Shown here: piece by piece, positions 50,152-59,541 of the stretch
Layout: every line of letters begins with the position of its first letter
Numbering within the stretch: position 1 is the stretch's first letter
NCBI RefSeq assembly: GCF_949820605.1
Contig: NZ_CATKVU010000006.1
Location: forward strand, 2,553,001 to 2,617,000
Length of the DNA: 64,000 nucleotides
Reading direction: 5' to 3'
Origin: Segatella copri
Lineage (GTDB): Bacteria; Bacteroidota; Bacteroidia; Bacteroidales; Bacteroidaceae
Translations under genes and position numbers: made by a program
The notes under the pieces: generated by a model
The model's database searches: none
What the model was told of the DNA's origin: nothing
The model's input: the letters and a program-made list of their open reading frames with translations, nothing else

Positions 50152-52245
50152 TTACATCCAACCATTGTTACCGGCACTCTTTCTAACGGTCACAACTACA
50201 GTCTGGCTGGTACCACCAGCAGCTGTTACGGTGAGCGATGTGCTTCCGACAGCGAGTCCCTTCACGATGAGCGTCTTGCCATCTACCGAAGCAGAAGCTA
50301 CGCTGCCATTCGCTACAGAACAAGAGAATCCCTCTGTCCGACCTGCGAAATATGCAGCGAGGTTGAGAGAAACAGTCTTCTCGATGCCCACATACACGTT
50401 AGGCAACTTCATATCAGAACTGAGTTTCTTGTTCTTGATGTTATTCAAGAGCTTAGCTGCATCTATCAGACCAGCACCCATCTTGCCGATGTACTTAGAG
50501 AGCTGTACAATCTCAGGCGAAGCACCTACGGTAGTATGGTTCATGTAGTAGGTCTTGGTTGCACCATTCTGATAATGACTATCCAGTTCCTTTACAGACT
50601 TCTTCATCAGGGCTACGAAGTCGGCAGCACGATAATGACGGTTCGTCTTGGCAGCATAAGCGAGACCCAAGGCAGCCACACCAGAAACGTGAGGACAAGC
50701 CATAGAGGTTCCCTCCATGTAGCCGTAAGCAGGCCGACCGTTCTTGATCATCGTAGAGAGCACAGCACCTTTCTGCTTGGTTGTCTCTGTCTCTGCCCAG
50801 TATTCATCTTCCTGCTCGCCAATCTTGCTGTAATATTCCAAGTCGCCACCAGGAGCACTCAGGGTTACGAGCGAACCGAAATCGGTGTAGCAGGCTGGAG
50901 TATAGTCGGCAGCTAATGAAGATACGCTGACGCACTTAGAGTAAGCACCTGGGAAAGCAGGATTGCCAGCATACTCGTTACCGGCTGCGAAGACTGGAAT
51001 ACCGCCGTCGATGACACCATTAGGCGAACCGGCATTGTTGATAAAGTAATCCAGAGCTTCCTTCTCCAGCGGATAGGTCTCAGCCCATTCCTTCTCGGTA
51101 GCAGGACCCGGAGTATAACCGTTGATGATGCTAGACTCTGAAGAGTTGTAACCCCAACTGCACTGCAGGATGACTGCACCATTATCGGCAGCATACTTGA
51201 TGGCTCTCGCCTCGCCTGCCAAGGTTACACTGTTCTGACCGGAGAATACCTGACAAGACATGATCTTGACACCAGAGTTAGGAGTACCGTCACCACCAGC
51301 TACACCACAAACACCTCTACCATTATTATTTACGGCTGCAATGGTACCAGCTACGTGAGTACCATGACCGGTGTCATTGGCATCAGTCCAGGTAATATCG
51401 CCGCTCTCAGTAACGAAGTTGTAGCCATGAAGGTCGCCCTCATAACCGTTTCCGTCGCCGTCAGTCTTGGCACCCTGAACACTTTCGCCCGGGTTGCACC
51501 ACATGTTGGCTGCCAGATCAGGGTGCGTATACATCACGCCCTCATCAAGAATAGCCACGATGATAGAAGGATCGCCTGTGCAGGTCTTCCACGCCTCAAG
51601 TGCATTCACATCACATCCAGCCTTAGCACCTACATGATTGTTGTTGAGGTTTTCAAAATCATAGTTGCCCTTGCCCAGGTTACGGTAATGCCACTGGCTA
51701 GCAAAGCCTGGGTCATTAGGGAAGTCATCGGCAGCAGAACGGGTAGCCTTCTGCTGAAGTGCCTTATCGCTGAGATAGATGCGCTTGCTGTCTGTATTGT
51801 AAGCACGCTTGATGCGGCCGTTGGTCTGAACCTTTGAGATTTCGCCCAACTGCTTCAGGCGCTCGGCAGCCGCCTTCAGGTCGGTTCCCTTATTAAACTT
51901 CACCGTATACCAGAGGTGGAGTCCCGCCTCGCGGGTTCTTGCCTCAGTATTTGCATCTACCGGGAATACTCGCTCAAAGCTGTAGCTTCCCAGGATGTCG
52001 AGCACCTCGTCGGTAGAAGGAATACCCGAACGGGTAGCCTTTCCGGCGCGAGTCTTGCTCAGTTGTGCCTGGTCGAGGATATCGCTCATTTCCGGACTGA
52101 ACTTAATCAGCAGTTCACCCGCCTCAGCATCTGCAGGGATGGTGATTTCTGAATTGCCGTCAGAAGAGCCGATGGTTGACAGGCTGTCAGAACAGCCCGT
52201 CAATGCCAATGCGACCATTGCTATATAGAAAAACTTTTTCTTCAT
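50152..52245 (-). CDS. Lipoprotein subtilisin-family (S8) protease
   Basis: 697 residues. Lipoprotein signal (FFYIAMVALALTGCSDSLST), a fervidolysin-like N-terminal propeptide domain (about 35-150, AEAGELLIKFSPEMSDILDQ), then the S8 catalytic triad: Asp in IIVAILDEGVMYTHPDLA near 233, His in DTGHGTHVAGTIAAVNNNG near 293 and Ser in MEGTSMACPHVSGVAALGLA near 515. The C-terminal Ig-like (Big_2-type) domain ends VVVTVRKSAGNNGWM. Probably cell-surface anchored. It would cut proteins for uptake by the SusCD-like pair. Confidence 0.92.
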   Translation of the reverse strand: MKKKFFYIAMVALALTGCSDSLSTIGSSDGNSEITIPADAEAGELLIKFSPEMSDILDQAQLSKTRAGKATRSGIPSTDEVLDILGSYSFERVFPVDANTEARTREAGLHLWYTVKFNKGTDLKAAAERLKQLGEISKVQTNGRIKRAYNTDSKRIYLSDKALQQKATRSAADDFPNDPGFASQWHYRNLGKGNYDFENLNNNHVGAKAGCDVNALEAWKTCTGDPSIIVAILDEGVMYTHPDLAANMWCNPGESVQGAKTDGDGNGYEGDLHGYNFVTESGDITWTDANDTGHGTHVAGTIAAVNNNGRGVCGVAGGDGTPNSGVKIMSCQVFSGQNSVTLAGEARAIKYAADNGAVILQCSWGYNSSESSIINGYTPGPATEKEWAETYPLEKEALDYFINNAGSPNGVIDGGIPVFAAGNEYAGNPAFPGAYSKCVSVSSLAADYTPACYTDFGSLVTLSAPGGDLEYYSKIGEQEDEYWAETETTKQKGAVLSTMIKNGRPAYGYMEGTSMACPHVSGVAALGLAYAAKTNRHYRAADFVALMKKSVKELDSHYQNGATKTYYMNHTTVGASPEIVQLSKYIGKMGAGLIDAAKLLNNIKNKKLSSDMKLPNVYVGIEKTVSLNLAAYFAGRTEGFSCSVANGSVASASVDGKTLIVKGLAVGSTSLTVTAAGGTSQTVVVTVRKSAGNNGWM

Positions 52246-52276
52246 TGTTTGCTTCTATATTGTTTTTATATTTATC

Positions 52277-54322
52277 TTACTTTTTCTTAGTTCTCCTGTA
52301 CTTAGCCATCAGCGCAGCTTCATTAATATCGCCTGCTGCCACGTATTTGCGGTAGTAGAGCGGATAAGCTACACCTCGAACCTCCCACTGGCTGCCTGGG
52401 TCGCTGGTTCCGTAATAGTAGTCATAGCTATAGCTGTCTTCTGTCATATTAGAGAAACCAACGGCAGCGCCATCGCTATTCTTACCCTTAGGCTGCTGGT
52501 TGAAGATCATCGTAGGTGCATTCCATTCTACCAGGTGTGGATGGAAAAGAATCCAGTTTGGCACCTTTCCCGTAAAGAAGTTCAGGTTGAGTGACAACTG
52601 ACGGCAGTTTGGCAATACACGTGGCACCTGGTAAGGATAAACATCCTTACTAACTACAGAACCATCCTTGTGTTTGCAGGTTACAGGATTAACCTTGCCT
52701 GAGAGCAACCACTTGCAGGTATCGCCTACCAGCTTGTCGAGATAATCTTCCTTGTTGGTAGAGAAGTCAGACTTGCTGTATCGGGTAGCCTTGCCGGCAG
52801 CCTTCAAAGCTGCATCCATCTCTTCATCGGTAGGAAGTTCACCCTCCAGGAAACTGTAAGACAACTCCAGTGTATTCAACTTATCCCATGTCAGGAGCTT
52901 GAGAAGCGCCTGGCGGTCTGCGCCGGCATTTACCTTACCATACAGTCCGATAGGATAGTTATTATAAACATAGACGCCTGATGCGTTCTTTTTGCCCAGC
53001 GAAGCGATGTCGATGAGAACATCCGTACGGCGCTGTGCATAGAGAATGAGGTTACGCAACTTAGGGAAGTTCTTCTCGTTGACGATATTGGTGATATCTG
53101 ACAACTGGTTGAAGTTGTTACTTACCAGATTGAGCGTTTCAAGACTCTTGCCCAGATTAACAAAGTTAGTAGGCAACTGAGTCAGACCGTAAGCCTGAAC
53201 GGTAAGATTCTTCAGATACTTCAGCGAGCAGATTTCATCACCGAGTTTCACCTCACGAATCTGGTTGTTCTCGTTAGCTGCAACAGAGAATGACTCCAGG
53301 AACTTGAGATTACCCACTTCCTTAGGAAGAGTTTCGCCACTCTTGAGGTTGACCATGCTGAACTTGACAGAACGTACACGTCCTAAAGCCTCTGGATGAT
53401 CCTTCACGAAAGCATCAGTAGCTTCCCAGAGCGTTACGCCGCTCCAGTTGCGCATGTTATCGCTGGAATCGAAGGTAGCAATGCTACCCAGTTTCTGGTT
53501 GATCATGATGACAGAGAGAGAGTCACCGGCACGGTTGTCCTCAATCTTTGGTGCTGCCTTCTGACGAACGGTCAGGATGACATCCTCTGTAGGTTTGCCA
53601 TCTGCATCCACCAGTTTATCTTCAGCTTTTACCGGTACTAAGTGAACCTTAGCCACACGAACAGCAGGAACAACATTCATCGCCCAGCGGAACTTGAAGT
53701 TCACGGTGCGAGGACGGTACTTTCTGTCCAGCACGATACCCAGGTTAGTACCTGTCAGCTTATTTTCATCCTTGCTGTTCAGGAGCCAGCCCTCACGCTC
53801 GCTCTCGTTCTCTGTCTTCTCGGCATCGGTCAGATCACCCTCGAAAGAATACTCTATCTTACCAATCTTGCATTCTACGTTGGCAGAAATCAAACTCTCG
53901 AAAGCACGCTTATCGTAAGAACCGGAGTTTTCGATTTCTACAACAGGATTCTTCAGGAAGATCTGCTTGCCATAACCGAACTGGGTGACGGTAAGCTTGC
54001 GACTCTGTCCGTTGGCACCCTGGAAGCTGAGTTCTGTGCTGCGGAGCGTGTTGGAAAGAGTAGAATCCACCTTGATGGTACCCTCAACAGAGCCCACGCC
54101 GTTGGCAGGCGAAAGCACCAGCCAAGGCTCAGAGGTATTTGCCACCCAGTCCTGTGAGGCAGCGATGGCAATCTGCTCTGTTCCACCCTGAGGACCTATG
54201 GCTATCTCCTTTTTATCGAGTGCCAGTCCTCCTGGGATATCGACATCATCCTTATCGCTGCAGGCTGTAAAAAGCCCGGCAGCGAGAACGATACCTAATG
54301 TCAGTTTATTCATATATTTCAT
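52277..54322 (-). CDS. BACON-domain leucine-rich lipoprotein
   Basis: 681 residues. Lipoprotein signal (LGIVLAAGLFTACSDKDDVD). A BACON-like domain lies at about 40-120 (ASQDWVANTSEPWLVLSPAN), then a middle beta domain (120-270). Leucine-rich repeats run from about 310 to 620 (VGNLKFLESFSVAANENNQI, LKYLKNLTVQAYGLTQLPTN, LETLNLVSNNFNQLSDITNI). Likely a surface binding protein. It shares its layout with the next gene, as a diverged pair. Confidence 0.75.
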   Translation of the reverse strand: MKYMNKLTLGIVLAAGLFTACSDKDDVDIPGGLALDKKEIAIGPQGGTEQIAIAASQDWVANTSEPWLVLSPANGVGSVEGTIKVDSTLSNTLRSTELSFQGANGQSRKLTVTQFGYGKQIFLKNPVVEIENSGSYDKRAFESLISANVECKIGKIEYSFEGDLTDAEKTENESEREGWLLNSKDENKLTGTNLGIVLDRKYRPRTVNFKFRWAMNVVPAVRVAKVHLVPVKAEDKLVDADGKPTEDVILTVRQKAAPKIEDNRAGDSLSVIMINQKLGSIATFDSSDNMRNWSGVTLWEATDAFVKDHPEALGRVRSVKFSMVNLKSGETLPKEVGNLKFLESFSVAANENNQIREVKLGDEICSLKYLKNLTVQAYGLTQLPTNFVNLGKSLETLNLVSNNFNQLSDITNIVNEKNFPKLRNLILYAQRRTDVLIDIASLGKKNASGVYVYNNYPIGLYGKVNAGADRQALLKLLTWDKLNTLELSYSFLEGELPTDEEMDAALKAAGKATRYSKSDFSTNKEDYLDKLVGDTCKWLLSGKVNPVTCKHKDGSVVSKDVYPYQVPRVLPNCRQLSLNLNFFTGKVPNWILFHPHLVEWNAPTMIFNQQPKGKNSDGAAVGFSNMTEDSYSYDYYYGTSDPGSQWEVRGVAYPLYYRKYVAAGDINEAALMAKYRRTKKK

Positions 54323-54343
54323 ATTACTACTTTCTTATAGGGT

Positions 54344-57025
54344 TTAATTTTCGAGATCCAAAGCATCGCAACCGCGGATGTCCTGATTCTTATCGTAGAA
54401 CAGCTTATACCTACCTGCCTTGATGTATGGGCAGACGCTGGTTACATCGATAGAGATGTTAGGGTTGTCTGCGATATTCAGGATATAAAGGTGAGAGGTC
54501 AGTGTTTCTTCTACCTTACGGATATCGTTGGAACCAATCTGGAACTGGATCAGGCTCGGACAGGTTGTGATTCCTGTAGGCCATGTACGCAGGCAACGCT
54601 GGTCCTTCCCATCACGCTGGTGGTTGATGGCAAAGGCACGGAGCACGGCACTGTTCAATGGCTGGGTTGGCACCTCGGTGAAGCAGTTGTAGCTCAAGTC
54701 CATATTGGTAATGTATGGCAATGTGGTTGAGCGGAAGTCATCAGAGAGGGATGTCAACTTGTTGAATCGGAGGTCGATGACCTGCAGCAGATAAGCCTTC
54801 TTGCCCTTGATGGACCCCTTAGGGATGGTGCGCATCTGGTTGCTGCTCAAATCGATGGTTGTGATTGGCGAACCGGCTGTAAACAGCTCTGAAGGGAACT
54901 TCTCTATCTTGTTGTACGAGAGAGTAACAGAAGCTGCATTGATACCCTTGTAGGGACCATGATTATTATCTACACCTGTAATCTCGTTGTAAGAGAAGTC
55001 TACAGAACCCATCACGCGAACAGAACTTGCATCGAAGATATTCGGAATCTTCTTCAGTTTGTTGTGGGCGAAGGTCAGACTCTCTACATCATCTGTAAAG
55101 GCACAGAGATTAGCAGGAATCTCTTCAATCTGGTTGTTGTTCAGATAGAGTGAAGAAAGCGCTACCCCAGAACCGAACGAATGCAACTTCTTGATGTTGT
55201 TGTAAGCCAGGTCGAGCAGACCGAGATTTACCATCTTGCTCAAGGCAGATGTCTCAGGGAACTCCTCCAGGTTGTTGTAACTCATATAGAGAATCTGGAG
55301 TGTCTTACCTGTCTTCTCCTCAGCTAAGCGGGTCCAATCATTTCTCAACTGATTAGCTGAGATGCCCTTGCATCGTGCCAGGTTCATCGCCTGCAATTTA
55401 GGGAGTTTATAGTAGAAGTCTGGAATGCGACTGATCTTCGGACAGTTGTAAAGTTCGATATCGGTCAGGTTTTCCATCTTGTCCCAATCCTCTTCCTTAA
55501 ACTCCTGTGCAAACTTACCATAAACAGGATCTTTAGCATTGTAGAACTCCGCACAAACCGAGTCGGATGTGATAGAAGAGTTACCGATATAGAACTGCTG
55601 CAACTTAGTCAGACGGTAGATGGCCTTAGATACACCTGTAATCTTGTTGGTCAATGTACCGATCTGTGCATCCTTCAGGTTGATACGGCTGTCCTTCTTG
55701 ATTCTGTTCTTCGGTGCCACCTTAGGATCTGAGTTGTAGCTTTCTACAATCATATTCGACATGTTGGCACGTGGGTCATACTTCAGGAACTTGTTCTCAT
55801 AGTCGTGACGCATGCTGCTCTTCTTTGCAGCAGTCAGACTGTTTGCATCATAATCATTGAAGATGTTGGCACCAATCTTCTCATCGTGAGAACCGAGGTT
55901 GAGCACCTGGAGTTCTGTCAGCTGTCCGATGGCATCAGGTACGATTCCCTTTGCACCGAAACCGGCGATAACGAGACCGATGACACGGCCGTTGCTGTTG
56001 AGCGTTACGCCCGGCTGTTCGCCCCACATATCGAGTTCCTTGTTGAAGTTCCAGTTAGCTCCCTTGAAAGTAGCATCGCCATAGAAGCTCCACTCCTTAC
56101 CATGGAGAGATTCCCAGATAGCCTTCAAAGCCTCATAGTCCTTGATATACTCCTTTGTTTTGGAAAGGAGGATAGGCACCTGAGCTGTATCATTGAGCTG
56201 ATTATCCTCTACGATAAACGCCTTACCCTTTACAGGCTGGGTTTCGTACTTGGTCTTCACCGCACCTGTCTTGCCGTAGGTGGTATAAGAGGTAACCTGA
56301 TAAGTACCGGCAGGCAGCCATACGGTAGAATCGCAGTAAGCTGTACCTGTGTCCATATACTTATCGTTCTCATTGTCTGGATTCTGATGCTCTACGCTAG
56401 ACTCCTTATATTTCACCTTCAGTTCAGGGAAGGTATAGGTCTCACGGGTAAAGAGGTTGGTTACGCTGACATCAACGAGACGGATGTTAGAGAAGAGATA
56501 CTCAGTACCACCGGCACGGGTCTTCTCCCACTCCTTCACGAGATTGAACTTCACCTTACCACGCTCCACAGTCTCCACCATGAGGTTCTGTACTTCCAGA
56601 CCGCCACCTACTACAGTGAATGTTTCGCCGGCAGAAGAAGCCAGCAACTCCTCGTCTACAGCATCATAGAGATAGAAACCGATGACGGTGTAAGTACCCG
56701 AAGCGAGTTGCAGTTTTTCACTTCTCAGACCATACTCAGCATTCTCTGAATTATAAGAATTGAGCACCAGTGTCTGAGAGACAGTTGTACCGTTGTGCTC
56801 CATGACCACCTTGATTTTCTTGGCATCATCCAGTTTCTCAAGTTTGTCAAGGGCAGCAGCACGGGTAGCTCTAGAAGAAACCTTCTTGCTGAGTTTGAAC
56901 TGCACATATCCGTATGTGCCGTCCCAGCCTCCGGTCTCATCATCCGAGCAACTTGTTGCTGCAAAGGTCAGGAGAGAGACCAAGAGCAACAAGAGTGCCT
57001 TTGAAAATATTTTCATTCTGTTCAT
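54344..57025 (-). CDS. Large leucine-rich lipoprotein (DUF4458-like)
   Basis: 893 residues. Lipoprotein signal (LLLLLVSLLTFAATSCSDDE). The N-terminal half has an Ig-like DUF4458-type region (about 40-260). The C-terminal half has long LRRs from about 335 (GIVPDAIGQLTELQVLNLGS) to 850 (GLLDLAYNNIKKLHSFGSGV, LSSLYLNNNQIEEIPANLCA, TIDLSSNQMRTIPKGSIKGK). The start codon overlaps the upstream stop by 1 bp (TAATG), so it is translationally coupled. Surface binding role inferred. Confidence 0.75.
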   Translation of the reverse strand: MNRMKIFSKALLLLLVSLLTFAATSCSDDETGGWDGTYGYVQFKLSKKVSSRATRAAALDKLEKLDDAKKIKVVMEHNGTTVSQTLVLNSYNSENAEYGLRSEKLQLASGTYTVIGFYLYDAVDEELLASSAGETFTVVGGGLEVQNLMVETVERGKVKFNLVKEWEKTRAGGTEYLFSNIRLVDVSVTNLFTRETYTFPELKVKYKESSVEHQNPDNENDKYMDTGTAYCDSTVWLPAGTYQVTSYTTYGKTGAVKTKYETQPVKGKAFIVEDNQLNDTAQVPILLSKTKEYIKDYEALKAIWESLHGKEWSFYGDATFKGANWNFNKELDMWGEQPGVTLNSNGRVIGLVIAGFGAKGIVPDAIGQLTELQVLNLGSHDEKIGANIFNDYDANSLTAAKKSSMRHDYENKFLKYDPRANMSNMIVESYNSDPKVAPKNRIKKDSRINLKDAQIGTLTNKITGVSKAIYRLTKLQQFYIGNSSITSDSVCAEFYNAKDPVYGKFAQEFKEEDWDKMENLTDIELYNCPKISRIPDFYYKLPKLQAMNLARCKGISANQLRNDWTRLAEEKTGKTLQILYMSYNNLEEFPETSALSKMVNLGLLDLAYNNIKKLHSFGSGVALSSLYLNNNQIEEIPANLCAFTDDVESLTFAHNKLKKIPNIFDASSVRVMGSVDFSYNEITGVDNNHGPYKGINAASVTLSYNKIEKFPSELFTAGSPITTIDLSSNQMRTIPKGSIKGKKAYLLQVIDLRFNKLTSLSDDFRSTTLPYITNMDLSYNCFTEVPTQPLNSAVLRAFAINHQRDGKDQRCLRTWPTGITTCPSLIQFQIGSNDIRKVEETLTSHLYILNIADNPNISIDVTSVCPYIKAGRYKLFYDKNQDIRGCDALDLEN

Positions 57026-58605
57026 TACTTTCTAATTTTTCTGATAGAAGTATGTTTCTTGCTTTGATTATCGGTAGGCTCAATTACGAGTACCTTTACC
57101 ACCTTGCCATTTACCTTGAAAGCCATGAATACAGGAGCTGTCTCAGGAAGCTGGAATGTAAAGTTCAGGTTGTTGTTTTCATCCATGCCTAGTTCTGGAT
57201 TGATTTCCTTCTTACTGCTATCAATCATATAGAGATAATCAGTCTCCATCATGGTCTCAGGATCCCATTCCTTGATGTAAGGAGTTACGGTGAGCGAAGA
57301 ACCTACAGCTGCCGAAGCGATATAGATTTCATCACCTGTATAGTTGAGGAAACTGGAAGCCACTTCCTTGTACATTCCGTTTACATCCTTTGTACACTCT
57401 ACGTCGAGCCAGTTATTCTTCTTGATTGTTGGTGCTGCAGACTGATCATCAGCTGAAGAGTTGGCCTCCTTCTGTACAACATCCATCAGGAAGTAACGGT
57501 CGTAATCGCTCTTCACTGTCATGAAGTCTTCCTCCAGCATTCCGTCGAGTCCATTCTCCAGACTCTCGAATACGCTCTGTGGCAATGCATAGACCAGGAA
57601 CTCACGGCTTCCGCTGCCTAATGGAGCGACTGTGAGCTTCACATCACCCTTTTCACCCTGCAGTTTCACAGCACCAGATGTATCCTCGAACAAACCATTC
57701 TCCTTTTTCCCGAAGACTACCAGCTGATAAGCATCACCCAAGGTCTTGAGGGTGAAAGGAACGAAGTTGTAGAAGGTGAAATTGTTGGTATTACCGCCAT
57801 TCAGGCTAGAACCATTCTGAGTGAACACCTTACCATCAAGAGATACATTCCATACAGCCCACTGTGAAGAGGTTGGATAAGTAACATCCATGGTGCTGGT
57901 GGTCATACCATTATAGATAACAGGTATGGTTACAGCAGCCTTGCCATCCTCAGAAGTAAAGGTGATGGTGTAGTTGCCGTCCTTAGCGATGGCATACTTA
58001 GCACTTACGCCCTGATTCTCCTTGAAGGAAACACCGCCAACAACAGCCTTGTTAGGTGTACCTACCAGGAAGCCGCCTTCCAAGTCTACCCAAGCTGGAG
58101 TATTGGTAACAGCAAAACGGAAGTTTGACTTTACGGTAAACTTGGTGTATACATTGTAACCTACAGTGATACCTGTCTTGGTGATATCATTGCCATCCGC
58201 ATCGTAAACCGTCAGTATATGGTCGGCAGCCGAACGCTTAACCTCAGCGATGGCAACCTTCTGACCGCCCATATTCAGGAAGAGCTGAGCCACGCTCATA
58301 TCCTTGCTGGCATCATCAGCAGTAATCTTAACCTTGATAGTCTGCTTGCCTGCAGTACCATTGAGTACGAAGGCGTCTGCTTTCTCGCCCTGCACCAGTT
58401 TACACCAGATTTTGTCTGAAGAAAGGCTCCAGCTCTCGTTGGCATCGAAGGTGAAGTCCAACTCAGCACCAGCTGCACCGCCGATAGTCTGTACCTGTGG
58501 GAACACAGGAGTTACGGCATCGTCATCGCTGGAACAAGCGGTGAACAGAGTCACTGATACCAGCGTCATCAATACGAGCCAATATTTTGAAATCAATGTT
58601 TTCAT
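57025..58605 (-). CDS. Lipoprotein with BACON-like domains, unknown ligand
   Basis: 526 residues. Lipoprotein signal (LMTLVSVTLFTACSSDDDAV). A beta-sandwich at about 30-115 (GGAAGAELDFTFDANESWSL, VAQLFLNMGGQKVAIAEVKR) resembles BACON-like folds. A second such region lies at about 120-215 (VKSNFRFAVTNTPAWVDLEG), then a C-terminal beta-rich half with no recognised family. Fits a surface accessory protein of the SusCD locus. Coupled to the next gene by a 1-bp overlap. Confidence 0.65.
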   Translation of the reverse strand: MKTLISKYWLVLMTLVSVTLFTACSSDDDAVTPVFPQVQTIGGAAGAELDFTFDANESWSLSSDKIWCKLVQGEKADAFVLNGTAGKQTIKVKITADDASKDMSVAQLFLNMGGQKVAIAEVKRSAADHILTVYDADGNDITKTGITVGYNVYTKFTVKSNFRFAVTNTPAWVDLEGGFLVGTPNKAVVGGVSFKENQGVSAKYAIAKDGNYTITFTSEDGKAAVTIPVIYNGMTTSTMDVTYPTSSQWAVWNVSLDGKVFTQNGSSLNGGNTNNFTFYNFVPFTLKTLGDAYQLVVFGKKENGLFEDTSGAVKLQGEKGDVKLTVAPLGSGSREFLVYALPQSVFESLENGLDGMLEEDFMTVKSDYDRYFLMDVVQKEANSSADDQSAAPTIKKNNWLDVECTKDVNGMYKEVASSFLNYTGDEIYIASAAVGSSLTVTPYIKEWDPETMMETDYLYMIDSSKKEINPELGMDENNNLNFTFQLPETAPVFMAFKVNGKVVKVLVIEPTDNQSKKHTSIRKIRK

Positions 58606-58623
58606 TTTCTTTTTATTCTACGA

Positions 58624-59526
58624 TTAATATCCTTGTTCTTTCAATTTCTCTGCCTCTGCATCGCTGATCCATTCATACATATTGATGAAGGTTCCTACGT
58701 TGCCGAAGGTTGAACCATCCTTGTTGTTAACACTCATGGTGACATACTGCAATACATAGTTCTGGCAGGTGTTATAATAAGAGGTATAGAGAGAAGGCTG
58801 GTTGATGCGCAACTTGCCGTCTCCATAGATGGTACCGAACGCCTCGCCGGTTTCACCAGCTATCTGGTCGTCCATCTCTACCTTTGGCTCAAGAATGTTC
58901 TTGGTATTGAACTTCAACTTCAGGTTGTAGCCCTTATAGTAAACATCCTTCAGCAGAATGGTATTATCCTCGCCTTCCACTACCTCAGTCTTGATCAGAC
59001 GGTTGGTTACGTTGTTCAGATACTTGCTGTAGAAGGTAGATGTTACCTTGCACCAGCCAGAGAAGTTGTGGATATCGAAAGGACAAGACTTCTGCATTAC
59101 CACGTGGGCATAGTCCTTATAGAGATCTGTCCAGTTATACTTCTCCGGAATCACCAGTTTCAGGGTGAAGCCGAGCGAGTCGGTCTTGCCGATGTTATCA
59201 TAGATACCCTGAATCTTCACATTTCCTACCATCTCGCCCGCCTTGATTGTAACGGTGTTGTTGAGGATGCGGTAATGCTTACCCTCGATGGCATTGCTCT
59301 GCTTGTCTACTACCTCCACGCCGAAGGTGCGGTCGTAGTCAGCTTTTTCGGTTGCAGATACAGGCACATTGAAAACCTCATTGCTTTTCTGTACAGCATA
59401 CTGATAGAGCGTATCAGAGAACATGATATGACTTGGACCAGCATAAGTGGTATAATCCTGTGAACAACTCACAAGAGCGATGAGTGCAGCTACGGCTGCC
59501 AAACATCCCATCATTATTTTCTTCAT
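58624..59526 (-). CDS. DUF4843-like surface lipoprotein
   Basis: 300 residues. Lipoprotein signal (GCLAAVAALIALVSCSQDYT). The N-terminal part (about 28-150) resembles DUF4843: HIMFSDTLYQYAVQKSNEVF, FNVPVSATEKADYDRTFGVE and NNTVTIKAGEMVGNVKIQGI, a Calx-beta-like pattern. Commonly placed directly after susD in Bacteroidetes loci of this type. It lies 15 bp after the susD stop. Confidence 0.75.
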   Translation of the reverse strand: MKKIMMGCLAAVAALIALVSCSQDYTTYAGPSHIMFSDTLYQYAVQKSNEVFNVPVSATEKADYDRTFGVEVVDKQSNAIEGKHYRILNNTVTIKAGEMVGNVKIQGIYDNIGKTDSLGFTLKLVIPEKYNWTDLYKDYAHVVMQKSCPFDIHNFSGWCKVTSTFYSKYLNNVTNRLIKTEVVEGEDNTILLKDVYYKGYNLKLKFNTKNILEPKVEMDDQIAGETGEAFGTIYGDGKLRINQPSLYTSYYNTCQNYVLQYVTMSVNNKDGSTFGNVGTFINMYEWISDAEAEKLKEQGY

Positions 59527-59541
59527 GATCGTCTCCTTATT

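Noticed and set aside
55805..56749. Plus-strand open frame opposite the leucine-rich lipoprotein
   Set aside because: Antisense shadow: the minus strand has an intact lipoprotein gene with clear LRRs.
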